Positions 1 through 6,799 of a DNA stretch of 9,208 nt are shown here, piece by piece. The position numbers and the translations under genes were made by a program. Each line of letters starts with the position of its first letter. Position 1 is the stretch's first letter. The notes beneath the pieces are model-generated. The model saw only the letters and a list, made by a program, of their open reading frames with translations, searched no databases and was not told where the DNA came from. Source of the stretch: Chloroflexota bacterium (GTDB taxonomy: Bacteria > Chloroflexota > Anaerolineae > B4-G1); assembly GCA_011046405.1 (NCBI GenBank), contig DSAR01000581.1, forward strand, positions 1 through 9,208, given 5' to 3'.

Positions 1-358
1 AAGGAGGAGGCGCCGGAGGCCATCGTGGCGGCGGTACGGGCGGCGGCGCGCGGTGAAGGCTACTTCAGCCCTGGCGTGGCGGGCAAGGTAGAAGCTTGGA
101 CACGCGGGGAACCGCCGGGCGGCCTGACGGATCGGGAGTTCGACGTGCTGCGGCTGGTGGCGGAGGGGCTGACCAACCGGCAGATCGCCCAGGCCCTGGA
201 CATCGCCGAGCACCGTCGGTTTCCACGTCAGCAACGTCCTGGAATTGGGCGTCGCTTCGCGGGCCGAGGCCGTGGCGTGGGTCTGGCAACACGACGTGGC
301 GGAACTGTTGGATGATTCTCAGCATTCCCCGTTGGACGCTGATGAAAACTCCAGATAA
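1..358 (+). pseudogene. NarL/LuxR-type response regulator, C-terminal part, frameshifted
   Basis: The frame is open from base 1, so the receiver domain lies upstream of the window. The visible part starts with the end of a receiver and linker (reads KEEAPEAIVAAVRAAARGEGY) and enters a LuxR-type helix-turn-helix at LTDREFDVLRLVAEGLTNRQIAQ. At about 209-212 the frame breaks: after IAEH frame 1 becomes Arg-rich nonsense ending at 315, while frame 2 resumes the family pattern TVGFHVSNVLELGVASRAEA and runs to a TAA at 356-358. A loss of two bases in a CAC ACC context, or a one-base insertion, explains it. The family usually has a Lys in VLEKLGVAS; here that codon is also missing, so two lesions sit within about 30 bases, in and just after the DNA-recognition helix. 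Family members are transcription factors paired with a sensor kinase. This copy should not bind DNA if the sequence is right. A sequencing error is the alternative, but two nearby lesions make decay more likely. Confidence 0.85.
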
Positions 359-375
359 AGATGGTGAAAATAGCA

Positions 376-404
376 ATGACAAACCTCTGAGGATGTGCTA
401 TGAT
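376..404 (+). promoter_or_regulatory. Sigma70-type promoter for the secreted protein gene
   Basis: A -35 box ATGACA (376-381, five of six consensus bases) and a -10 box TATGAT (399-404, five of six) are spaced by exactly 17 bases, and the -10 is preceded by TGC, the extended -10 signature. The predicted start of transcription is near 411, giving a leader of about 49 bases before the ATG at 460. A seven-base inverted repeat, AACCTCT (382-388) and AGAGGTT (408-414), frames the -10 box and could be an operator. The leader also holds a small hairpin, GCTGG (415-419) with CCAGC (425-429). Confidence 0.6.
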
Positions 405-459
405 GAGAGAGGTTGCTGGAAAAGCCAGCTATAGCACAATTAAAACAGGGGGTTAGAAA

Positions 460-951
460 ATGCGTAAGTCAATTTCAATCACGTTATTGATGCTAATTGT
501 TGTTCTGGGAACATTCGAAACAGTTTTAGCACAAGGGCCTGATGAACCAAATATTGATGGCAAGCAAGTGCCCTGGTGCTCAGATATACCAGGCGCCCAG
601 ATGCTAGATATGAAAACAAATTCAGCATGTCGGGTACCAATCTTGGCGATAGGCCCATCGTCTGATAGCAAACTGACGTCTTTGTATCGTAGAGGCTGGA
701 CCAATAAGTGGACCAGTGAAAGTGACTCCGACCTTTGGGAGGATAGCATCAGAGTGAGTGCATATCTATATTTGAATGGCCCAGCCGGTTGGCAGTTTGA
801 GGACTCGTGTAATGACCCAACAAGTGGACACCACGCTGCTTGCCGGACTTATGGTGGCGGTGACGAGAATAAACAGAACGGCTACCATTATTTCCAAACA
901 GGTGGCTACGTAGATCAAAGCTTCCGAACAACAGATCATTGGCATTGGTAA
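460..951 (+). CDS. Small secreted protein with four cysteines, unknown function
   Basis: This is a 163-residue protein I do not recognise. Residues 1-24 form a clear Sec signal peptide: basic MRK, a hydrophobic core, and a VLA|Q cleavage site after Ala24. There is no lipobox, so it should be released. The mature part has four cysteines (40, 57, 117, 128), an even number that would suit two disulfides, and is rich in Trp, Tyr, His and Gly. It ends in an aromatic-histidine tail, DHWHW, right at the stop. No catalytic motif is visible. The start is supported by AGGGGG (447-452), seven bases before the ATG, and by the promoter at 376-404. Base composition is more AT-rich than the flanking genes, as in its downstream neighbour. 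The size and disulfide pattern could fit a secreted toxin, an inhibitor or a cell-surface structural protein, but none of these is shown. Confidence 0.75.
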   Translation: MRKSISITLLMLIVVLGTFETVLAQGPDEPNIDGKQVPWCSDIPGAQMLDMKTNSACRVPILAIGPSSDSKLTSLYRRGWTNKWTSESDSDLWEDSIRVSAYLYLNGPAGWQFEDSCNDPTSGHHAACRTYGGGDENKQNGYHYFQTGGYVDQSFRTTDHWHW

Positions 952-968
952 AAGTTCACTGACCATTC

Positions 969-1002
969 GTTGCCCAGGCAAGTACAATCTTGCCTGGGCA
1001 AC
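969..1002 (+). terminator. Strong hairpin, probable terminator or attenuator
   Basis: GTTGCCCAGGCAAG (969-982) pairs perfectly with CTTGCCTGGGCAAC (989-1002), a 14-bp stem with the six-base loop TACAAT. It begins 18 bases after the stop of the secreted protein and is followed by a short T-rich tail (TTGTTT, 1003-1008), so it looks like an intrinsic terminator with a weak U tract. Only 22 bases separate it from the next ATG at 1025. The next gene therefore needs read-through or its own promoter within this same stretch. Confidence 0.7.
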
Positions 1003-1024
1003 TTGTTTATGGAAGAGGTATGTT

Positions 1025-2029
1025 ATGCGAAATATTGTTTTTTTACTGCTATCTAGTCTCGTCGTGTTATTTGTAGGTTGCTCATCTTATAATCACCCAA
1101 GACGGATTAATCATAGTGAGTGGTCCTCACAAGTACGGCAAGTACCATTCAGCAAGTGGTCAAATATCGTACATCGAGGCTTGGGGGTAGGCTTCGTACG
1201 CCCTGAAGATCGTGAAACCAATCCCTACCGGCGGCCCCCGACGGATCAGTTCCAGATTCAACCAGGAGATGCCTTCACGACGTTACTTATCCTTAACACA
1301 GGATATGACGAAGCTTATCCGGTTCTCGTCTCTGTTTTCCTGGACTACAGGCAGGTCAGTTTCAGTTTAGACGGCCATCAAGGGTTTTTACATCGTTTGG
1401 ACATCCCACCTGGCGTGACTATGGAAATCCCCTTTCAAGTCTCTATTGAAAAGGCTGGCTGGCACGATCTCTTCGTCGTTGCCTTTCGTGAACCGGAAAA
1501 TCGCCCCACTGATCCACAGGACCGACTACCCCCTTCGTTGGGTGTTGGTGGACGACGAACAGTAGTGTGTGCTGGAGATTGCACCAGGCCGAATTCACTG
1601 TTGCCAGACAGGTTTGTAGGAGAGGACGTCAGCGCACACCGTACCGATATCAACGCTTTTCCTTTATTGCCCGAAGACGGCAGATCGCCAAAACAGCGTC
1701 TTTTATTGGTGGCCAATGCCAAACCAGGTGAGGATTTTTCTTTGATCCTGTGGGCCAGGAACCCTGATAATCAGTCCAGGGATTACGTAGTGCTGCCGAT
1801 GTTAAATTTCTACCAGGTTTCTTTTGCCGGTTCTGAGGTTCTGCACTTGCATATGCCTGCAGGAAGCGAATTATTCATACCAGGTCAAATTCGGTTGCCG
1901 GATGAAGAGGGTGTACATGAGTTACAGTTCCTTATTGTTTTTGAACCCTATCACCCTCTAGATGAAGTACGAGATCCATTTGTGGTTTCAGATATGCGTT
2001 CTGCTCTTGTTGTTGAACCGGGTGAGTAA
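1025..2029 (+). CDS. Lipoprotein with a duplicated beta-rich domain, unknown function
   Basis: This 334-residue protein starts with a lipoprotein signal peptide (hydrophobic residues 4-18, lipobox FVGC, lipidated Cys19), so it should be anchored on the outer face of a membrane. After a basic/polar linker come two similar segments of about 80 residues, at roughly 78-158 and 233-312. Both carry the series hydrophobic strand, YRQVSF or FYQVSF, then a PPG or PAG turn followed by IPFQVSI or IPGQIRL, then a Gly-His strand ending FREPEN or FEPYHP. This looks like an internal duplication of a beta-sandwich-type domain; the fold is inference. The linker between them holds two cysteines (182 and 186). 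No enzyme motif is seen. GGAAGAGG (1011-1018) is a good ribosome site six bases before the ATG. It follows the secreted protein and may share its promoter through the hairpin at 969-1002. AT-rich codon use matches that neighbour. Confidence 0.8.
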   Translation: MRNIVFLLLSSLVVLFVGCSSYNHPRRINHSEWSSQVRQVPFSKWSNIVHRGLGVGFVRPEDRETNPYRRPPTDQFQIQPGDAFTTLLILNTGYDEAYPVLVSVFLDYRQVSFSLDGHQGFLHRLDIPPGVTMEIPFQVSIEKAGWHDLFVVAFREPENRPTDPQDRLPPSLGVGGRRTVVCAGDCTRPNSLLPDRFVGEDVSAHRTDINAFPLLPEDGRSPKQRLLLVANAKPGEDFSLILWARNPDNQSRDYVVLPMLNFYQVSFAGSEVLHLHMPAGSELFIPGQIRLPDEEGVHELQFLIVFEPYHPLDEVRDPFVVSDMRSALVVEPGE

Positions 2030-2151
2030 AGCAACTGGATGAGTTTCAACTGTCGAGTGGCTAGATAGAAAGTCAGACTTTTAACCACGAGTGTTGGGGT
2101 AGTCCAGTCATCTTATACGTTTAGTAGAAGTGAGACATTGGAGAAAGCCAA
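2030..2151. other. Intergenic gap before the TolB-like gene
   Basis: The gap holds a near-palindrome, AAAGTCAGACTTT, at about 2069-2081, too AU-rich to be a convincing terminator, and GGAG at 2140-2143 serving the next gene. A TATACG at 2114-2119 could be a -10, but no acceptable -35 lies at the right distance, so no promoter is called. Confidence 0.4.
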
Positions 2152-2770
2152 ATGGTTAGCCACACACAAAGGATATTCGTCTTGGCCTGCGCGGTATTGG
2201 TGGTGTCACTAGCTGGCTGTGGGCTTACGCCCGAGACAGCAGTAGACGCTCCTGTCATAGAAGCAACGCCTGAAGTGCCGGTTTTGTCATCGTCGCCGAG
2301 CCCGACAGCGTTGCCATCCTCTACGACAACCACGCCGACAGCCACTCCTACACCAACTGTCAGCCCCACCCCATCCCCTACCTCCGGATGGATCGCTTTT
2401 GTAGGAAGAGATCAACACCTATGGCTCACGACCCCTGACGGACAGACGCAAGTCCCCCTCACCTCAGCAGGGCAGGCGCAATCGCCAGTCTGGTCGCCTG
2501 ATGGTCACGTGCTGGCCTACATCTATCAGGTAGATGAGCAAAGCCCGGGGGAAGTGATGGTATACGATCTGAGCAGCAAGCAAAGTGAATCCTTATCCAT
2601 CCTTATCCATTGCGCGGGAGCGTTCTCACACATTGAGTTGGTCGCCAGGCGGTCGTTATCTGCTCCTTATTAGCGGAACCGCCGCCGTCAGTCAACACAC
2701 CGTTGTTGAAGCTGTCACCGGCACGGACCTGCACGAGACGAGGTCACTGGGGTACGCCTGGCAGCCCTGA
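2152..2770 (+). pseudogene. TolB-like beta-propeller lipoprotein, frameshifted by a 10-bp duplication
   Basis: The N-terminus is a lipoprotein signal (lipobox LAGC, Cys23), followed by a Pro/Thr/Ser-rich spacer at about 36-78 of the kind that lifts domains off the membrane. From residue 79 comes TolB/WD40-like propeller sequence: GWIAFVGRDQHLWLTTPDG, then SPVWSPDGHVLAYI and a VYDL strand. At 2591-2610 the ten bases CCTTATCCAT occur twice in tandem. Because ten is not a multiple of three, the frame shifts and the product ends early at 2673 with 173 residues. Removing one copy restores SLSIARERSHTLSWSPGGRYL in the 2585 frame and continues to the TGA at 2768-2770, giving 202 residues. Even repaired, it holds only two or three blades, against the four to eight of typical propellers, and stops at GYAWQP where a further WSPDG blade would begin. 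It may thus be 3'-truncated as well. GGAG at 2140-2143 supports the start. Confidence 0.8.
2589..2610 (+). repeat. 10-bp tandem duplication (2.2 copies)
   Basis: The unit ATCCTTATCC runs with perfect period ten from 2589 to 2610. It lies inside the TolB-like gene, and one unit too many is exactly what breaks the reading frame. Loss of one unit restores the WSPGG blade motif downstream. Confidence 0.9.
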
Positions 2771-2784
2771 TCAGTGCCTTTTTT
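2760..2784 (+). terminator. Possible weak terminator after the TolB-like gene
   Basis: GGCA (2760-2763) can pair with TGCC (2775-2778) directly before six T residues (2779-2784). The loop contains the palindrome CTGATCAG. A four-base stem is weak, but the T tract and the position overlapping the stop codon, between two convergent genes, fit a terminator. Confidence 0.3.
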
Positions 2785-2786
2785 CT

Positions 2787-4937
2787 TCACTCCAACAGTT
2801 CGGCCGCACGCCTGGCCGCCGGGACGTAATAGCGGGTGGTGTATTCCTTGACCATACGGCGCGTGCAGAAGATGGGCGCCGCGGTCCGAATCGCCTCTTT
2901 CATCACCTGCACCCATCCCCGGGGCACGTCGTCGGCATCGCGCCGGTAGAACAGAGGCGTCACTTCCTGTTCCAGCAAATCGTAGAGAGCGTAGGCGTCA
3001 GCCGCGTCCTGCGCGCCCCAATCGTCGTGTCGCTCGTCCGATTTGATCGCCCACCCATTCGCCCCGTTATATCCCTCGGCCCACCATCCATCCAGGACGC
3101 TCAGATTTGGCACACCGTTGAGCGCCGTCTTCTGCCCGCTGGTGCCGCTGGCCTCGTAGGGGCGACGCGGCGTATTGAGCCACACGTCGACGCCCTGGAC
3201 CAGGTATCGCGCCACCTGAAGGTCGTAATCTTCGATAAAGGCGATTCGGCCCCCAAACCCCGGATCCTTGGCCGCGTTGTACACGTGCTGGATGAGCCGC
3301 TTGCCGCCCTCGTCGGCCGGGTGCGCCTTGCCGGCAAAGATGAACTGCACCGGCCGATAGGGGTCCAGTAACAGCCTTCTCAACCGGTCCAGGTCGTGGA
3401 AAATGAGCGTCGCCCGCTTGTAGGTCGCGAAACGGCGGGCAAACCCCACCGTGAGCGCGTCGGGATCGAGGAACGTGCCCGCGCAGAGCACCTGTTCAGC
3501 GTCCAACCGATCCTCGACCCGCCGCTGCCTGGCCCGCTCTCGAATCATGCCGATGAGCTTGTGCTTGAGATGCTGGTGCACCTCCCACAACTCACCGTCG
3601 GGCGTCTCGTGAATGCGCTCCCACAACGCCGCTTCATCGTGCCGCTCGATCCAATCGGGCCCCAGGCACTTGCGATACAGCCGGTTCATCGCCCCGCCGA
3701 CCCAGGCCGGGACGTGGATGCCGTTGGTGATGTGGTCGATGGGCGTCTCGTCCGCCGGAACGTCGGGCCAGACCGATTGGAACATTTTTCGTGAGACCTC
3801 GCCATGCAGTTCGCTCACGCCGTTGCATTGCCCTGCCATCCGCAGCGCCAGAACGGTCATATTGAAACCACCCTCGTAATTGCCCAGATCCAGAAAGTCC
3901 TCCCGACTGAGGCCCAGGCTGGTCCAGTACTGATGCAGGTACTCATCGATCAGATGGAAAGGAAAAACGTCGTGCCCGGCCGGCACCGGCGTGTGGGTCG
4001 TGAACAACGTCGTCTCTTTCACAATCTGCTGCGCCTCCTCCAACGATTTGCCCGATTCCATCAATAGCCGCAATCGTTCCAAAAGCAGGAAGGCCGAGTG
4101 CCCCTCGTTCAGGTGATAGACGGCCGGGGCGATGTCCAGCGCCCGTAGCACATTGACCCCGCCGATGCCCAGCACGATTTCCTGCTGGATACGCATATCT
4201 TGGTCGCCGCCGTATAGGCGCGCGGTTAGCTCCCGATCCCAGGCCGCGTTTCTCTCGTTATCGGCGTCCATCAGGTACATCTGCGTGCGCCCCACGTTCA
4301 CGTGCCAAACCTGTACCTGGACGGTCCGATCACCCACCCGGACCGGCACGTAGAGATAATCCTCCGGACCCTCTCCCCGGCAGAGTTCTCGAATGGCGAC
4401 CTCATCCGGCTTGAACCTCGGGTAAATCGCCTCCTGCCACCCATCGGCCGTGAGCCGTTGGCGAAAATATCCCATCTCGTAGAGGAATCCCACGGCGACG
4501 AAGGGTATGCCCAGGTCGCTCACTTCCTTGCAATGATCCCCTGCCAACACCCCCAGGCCGCCGGAATAGATGGGCAACGATTGATGCAGGCCGAACTCGG
4601 CCGAGAAGTACGCCACAGGAGCGTCACACAAGTCAGGATACTCACCGGGGAACCAGAGGTGTCCATTTTCCAAATCGGCGTCCAATGCCATCATGACAGC
4701 ATCGTACTGCCGTAAAAAGAGCGGATCAGACGACACCGTTTCTAAACGCTCGGCCGTGATCTCTTGCAACATCTTGACCGGGTTATGACCGGTGCTGCGC
4801 CATAGGGTGTAGTCCAACAATTTGAACAAATCCCGCGCCTCACGATGCCAGCTCCACCAGAAATTGTGGGCTAACACCTCCAGTCGTGCGATCCGTTGCG
4901 GGATATCGAATGAGGTCAAGCAGATTTCAGTTTCCAC
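2787..4937 (-). CDS. glgP: Alpha-glucan (glycogen/maltodextrin) phosphorylase, GT35
   Basis: This is a cytoplasmic, PLP-dependent enzyme releasing glucose-1-phosphate from the non-reducing ends of alpha-1,4-glucans with inorganic phosphate. At 716 residues it matches the short, more distant phosphorylase group with a DUF3417-type N-terminus (AHNFWWSWHREARDLF at 23-38, HNPVKML at 51-57). Family landmarks in order are AYFSAEFGLHQSLPIYSGGLGVLAGDH at 109-135 (glucan/phosphate region), YHLNEGHSAF at 274-283, THTPVPAGHD at 314-323, the phosphate-binding ARRFATYKRA at 500-509, AGKAHPAD at 535-542, and EASGTSGQKTALNG at 595-608 with Lys603 as the expected PLP Schiff-base lysine. No key residue is missing. 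It ends at YYVPAARR, the usual end of the short form, whereas longer relatives carry another hundred or so residues. The start is GTG (4935-4937) with an excellent AGGAGGAG (4947-4954) nine bases upstream. It lies 56 bases after the FkbM gene, so the two may be co-transcribed. Confidence 0.95.
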   Translation of the reverse strand: METEICLTSFDIPQRIARLEVLAHNFWWSWHREARDLFKLLDYTLWRSTGHNPVKMLQEITAERLETVSSDPLFLRQYDAVMMALDADLENGHLWFPGEYPDLCDAPVAYFSAEFGLHQSLPIYSGGLGVLAGDHCKEVSDLGIPFVAVGFLYEMGYFRQRLTADGWQEAIYPRFKPDEVAIRELCRGEGPEDYLYVPVRVGDRTVQVQVWHVNVGRTQMYLMDADNERNAAWDRELTARLYGGDQDMRIQQEIVLGIGGVNVLRALDIAPAVYHLNEGHSAFLLLERLRLLMESGKSLEEAQQIVKETTLFTTHTPVPAGHDVFPFHLIDEYLHQYWTSLGLSREDFLDLGNYEGGFNMTVLALRMAGQCNGVSELHGEVSRKMFQSVWPDVPADETPIDHITNGIHVPAWVGGAMNRLYRKCLGPDWIERHDEAALWERIHETPDGELWEVHQHLKHKLIGMIRERARQRRVEDRLDAEQVLCAGTFLDPDALTVGFARRFATYKRATLIFHDLDRLRRLLLDPYRPVQFIFAGKAHPADEGGKRLIQHVYNAAKDPGFGGRIAFIEDYDLQVARYLVQGVDVWLNTPRRPYEASGTSGQKTALNGVPNLSVLDGWWAEGYNGANGWAIKSDERHDDWGAQDAADAYALYDLLEQEVTPLFYRRDADDVPRGWVQVMKEAIRTAAPIFCTRRMVKEYTTRYYVPAARRAAELLE

Positions 4938-4993
4938 AGAATGTCACTCCTCCTGGCATAACGCGCCATTACATTCCATCAGCAGGCGCCCGT

Positions 4994-5806
4994 CTATTTG
5001 ATCGCTCGTCTTGATGATGAACGTGATGCATACAGAAAACCCAGATGATGATGCACAGGGTTAGGATGAACCTGAACCGAAAAGCCCTTTCTCTCGAAGA
5101 AGACCATCAAATCATCGTGTGCGTACTGCGTCACGCCGTCATGATATTCCAAGCATATATGGGTGATTTTACTCAACGTGACGTCACTCGCGCGGAAGAA
5201 AATGTCGTATTCTCCACCTTCACAATCCACTTTCAAGAAATCACAATGTGACAACTGTTCTTCCTCGAAAACGGCGTCGAGGGAGCGGGATGCAACTTGG
5301 ATTGGCGACCTCGCTTCTAACGAGGCGAGCGCCTTCGCCGTACTGTGTTGAACGGCGATACCCGTCGTCGTATCAAGGTGCATAACGCCAGAATTAGCGC
5401 CGATCGCATAGGGAAAAGATCGAACGTTGCTCGCCTGGTTCAACGCGATGTTTCCCTGCAACAGATCAAATGAATCCAGAAACGGCTCATAAGCGTAGAC
5501 CAGGCTGGTGGGATGCTCGCGAGCCACACTAACAGCAAAGTCTCCCAGGCCAGCGCCAATGTCGATCACAATCCAATCGTCCTCGATGCGCGTGCCATGA
5601 CGCTCATAATCACGATCCAGGCAAGTCTCTTTGATGATCCATATATCCATCAAAGAACGGGCCCAGAAACGATGGCCCTCGCTCAATTCAACGATGAATG
5701 GCAATCGCCTGGCGATCAACCTGATCATGATACGATGCCAGTTTTTCACACCGAAAGCCAAGGTTGTCAAGGAGGAGAGATAATATAAGCAGCGAGAAAT
5801 GAACAT
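4994..5806 (-). CDS. FkbM family SAM-dependent methyltransferase
   Basis: This is a 270-residue class I methyltransferase of the FkbM type, a family that usually O-methylates sugars or polyketide-like hydroxyls. The SAM-binding motif I is VIDIGAGLGDFAV at 80-92, followed by YAYEP at 104-108 (acidic residue for the SAM ribose), a conserved NIALNQASNV stretch at 119-128, and the FkbM hallmark DFLKVDCEGGEYDIF at 189-203. The C-terminus returns to strands ending LGFLYASR. The first 30 residues are partly hydrophobic, but I see no clear signal peptide. ATG is at 5804-5806 with a modest GAGAG-type ribosome site about six bases upstream, so a later start is not excluded. It is followed by the phosphorylase gene at 56 bases and preceded by the membrane protein gene at 152 bases. 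The substrate cannot be read from the sequence; the lack of glycosyltransferase neighbours in view makes a cell-surface polysaccharide role only a guess. Confidence 0.9.
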   Translation of the reverse strand: MFISRCLYYLSSLTTLAFGVKNWHRIMIRLIARRLPFIVELSEGHRFWARSLMDIWIIKETCLDRDYERHGTRIEDDWIVIDIGAGLGDFAVSVAREHPTSLVYAYEPFLDSFDLLQGNIALNQASNVRSFPYAIGANSGVMHLDTTTGIAVQHSTAKALASLEARSPIQVASRSLDAVFEEEQLSHCDFLKVDCEGGEYDIFFRASDVTLSKITHICLEYHDGVTQYAHDDLMVFFERKGFSVQVHPNPVHHHLGFLYASRSSSRRAIK

Positions 5807-5932
5807 AACGTCTCTCTAACCGTTCAGAGAAAATTATCCCTCCCACCTCGCTCGATCATCATAGGCCCTAACCAATAGGATTCTTGCACAGTTAGCAAGG
5901 ATTTGCCATCGCTCATTCTTTTTGGTTCCGGC

Positions 5933-5960
5933 TTGGAAGCGCAGCGGCTTCTGCCAGGTT
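5933..5960 (-). repeat. 28-bp inverted repeat, left copy
   Basis: Read on the minus strand it begins AACCTGGCAGAAGCC and ends CTTCCAA. It matches 6867-6894 on the plus strand at 25 of 28 positions. It overlaps the TAA stop (5959-5961) of the membrane protein and lies in the gap before the FkbM gene. Confidence 0.85.
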
Positions 5961-6789
5961 AGGGTGCCTTGAACAAAACAACGATCAAAGCCACAATCGC
6001 GACGAGCGCAAACTCTACGACGACGGACCAACTCAAGCGCTCCAAAAAGTATTGATGGGCGACATTCACGATGACGTAAAAGATGAGAATCAGAAACAAG
6101 CCGGCGACAAAAGCGCTGATTTGCCAATAGTTGAGGGCCCACGTGCATTCACCAATAATCAGGGCGACCACCCCGGAATAGAGGATAACTCGCTGGAAAG
6201 GTGTATCCGCCACGCTCAACAGATCAAGAGCCAACACCCCGGCAACCAGCATCATCAAAGTCGCCGTGATGATGCTGCGAGAACGTGTCTGGTAAATGAC
6301 GGTGAACAGGATAAAAGCCAGGAGATAGGCCAGCATATTGAGCGCCAGCCGCGTCGCCGGATAACCAGAAGATTTGGGGGAGACGACCGTATACTCAGCG
6401 GAAATCGTGAGGCTAATCGCCACAGCGGCGAACAATAACCCCGCGATCCAAACCGGCCCAGTCACAATCTGTTCCAACAAATAGGCCGACAGGCCGGTCA
6501 GCAAACCGGGCAAAATCCACGAAACGTAGATGGGGCGCTCCGGATGATCAGCCAGATGAGGATGGCCGTGCAGGATCAAATTGGCGCCGGTGCACACCAG
6601 TCCAATCATCAACAGCGTCAGCAACCAGGTCCCGGTCAGACGAATCTCCATGGGAGATCCAAAAAGCTGCAGGCGCCACGTTTGATTTGGCAACTCGATA
6701 AAACGAAAGAGCACGCTGCCCAACAACAAGACAGCCACCAACACGCTCAAGTGATCGCGATTCAAAGATGTGGTCTTTTTTGATTGCAT
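5959..6789 (-). CDS. Polytopic membrane protein, about nine helices, unknown function
   Basis: This is a 276-residue integral membrane protein when started at the ATG of 6787-6789. Hydrophobic spans lie at about 14-31, 52-72, 88-108, 113-131, 146-166, 172-191, 199-221, 224-243 and 253-273, with short loops; the longest loop, around 73-87, is His- and Pro-rich (HGHPHLADHPERP). There is no recognisable transporter, enzyme or sensor motif; I have a weak impression of an uncharacterised Chloroflexota membrane family (DUF5656-like) that I cannot confirm. The frame stays open to 7029, but that extension would overlap the divergent transporter gene. An ATG at 6799-6801 lies inside the predicted -10 box and so could not be translated from that promoter, which favours 6789 with almost no leader and no ribosome-binding site. 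The whole gene lies between the two 28-bp inverted repeats. Confidence 0.7.
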   Translation of the reverse strand: MQSKKTTSLNRDHLSVLVAVLLLGSVLFRFIELPNQTWRLQLFGSPMEIRLTGTWLLTLLMIGLVCTGANLILHGHPHLADHPERPIYVSWILPGLLTGLSAYLLEQIVTGPVWIAGLLFAAVAISLTISAEYTVVSPKSSGYPATRLALNMLAYLLAFILFTVIYQTRSRSIITATLMMLVAGVLALDLLSVADTPFQRVILYSGVVALIIGECTWALNYWQISAFVAGLFLILIFYVIVNVAHQYFLERLSWSVVVEFALVAIVALIVVLFKAP

Positions 6790-6799
6790 ATCGAGGGGC

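Noticed and set aside
2069..2081. AAAGTCAGACTTT as a terminator after the duplicated-domain lipoprotein
   Set aside because: The stem is short and AU-rich, with almost no loop and only four following T residues at most.
2703..3371. Plus-strand open frame of 222 codons opposite the phosphorylase end
   Set aside because: Antisense to the conserved PLP domain of the phosphorylase, with no family resemblance of its own.
5834..6148. Minus-strand open frame of 104 codons at the end of the membrane protein gene
   Set aside because: Most of it is an out-of-frame, Arg/Cys-rich shadow of the membrane gene. Only the stretch after 5960 could be a coding remnant, and that is noted under the repeat finding.
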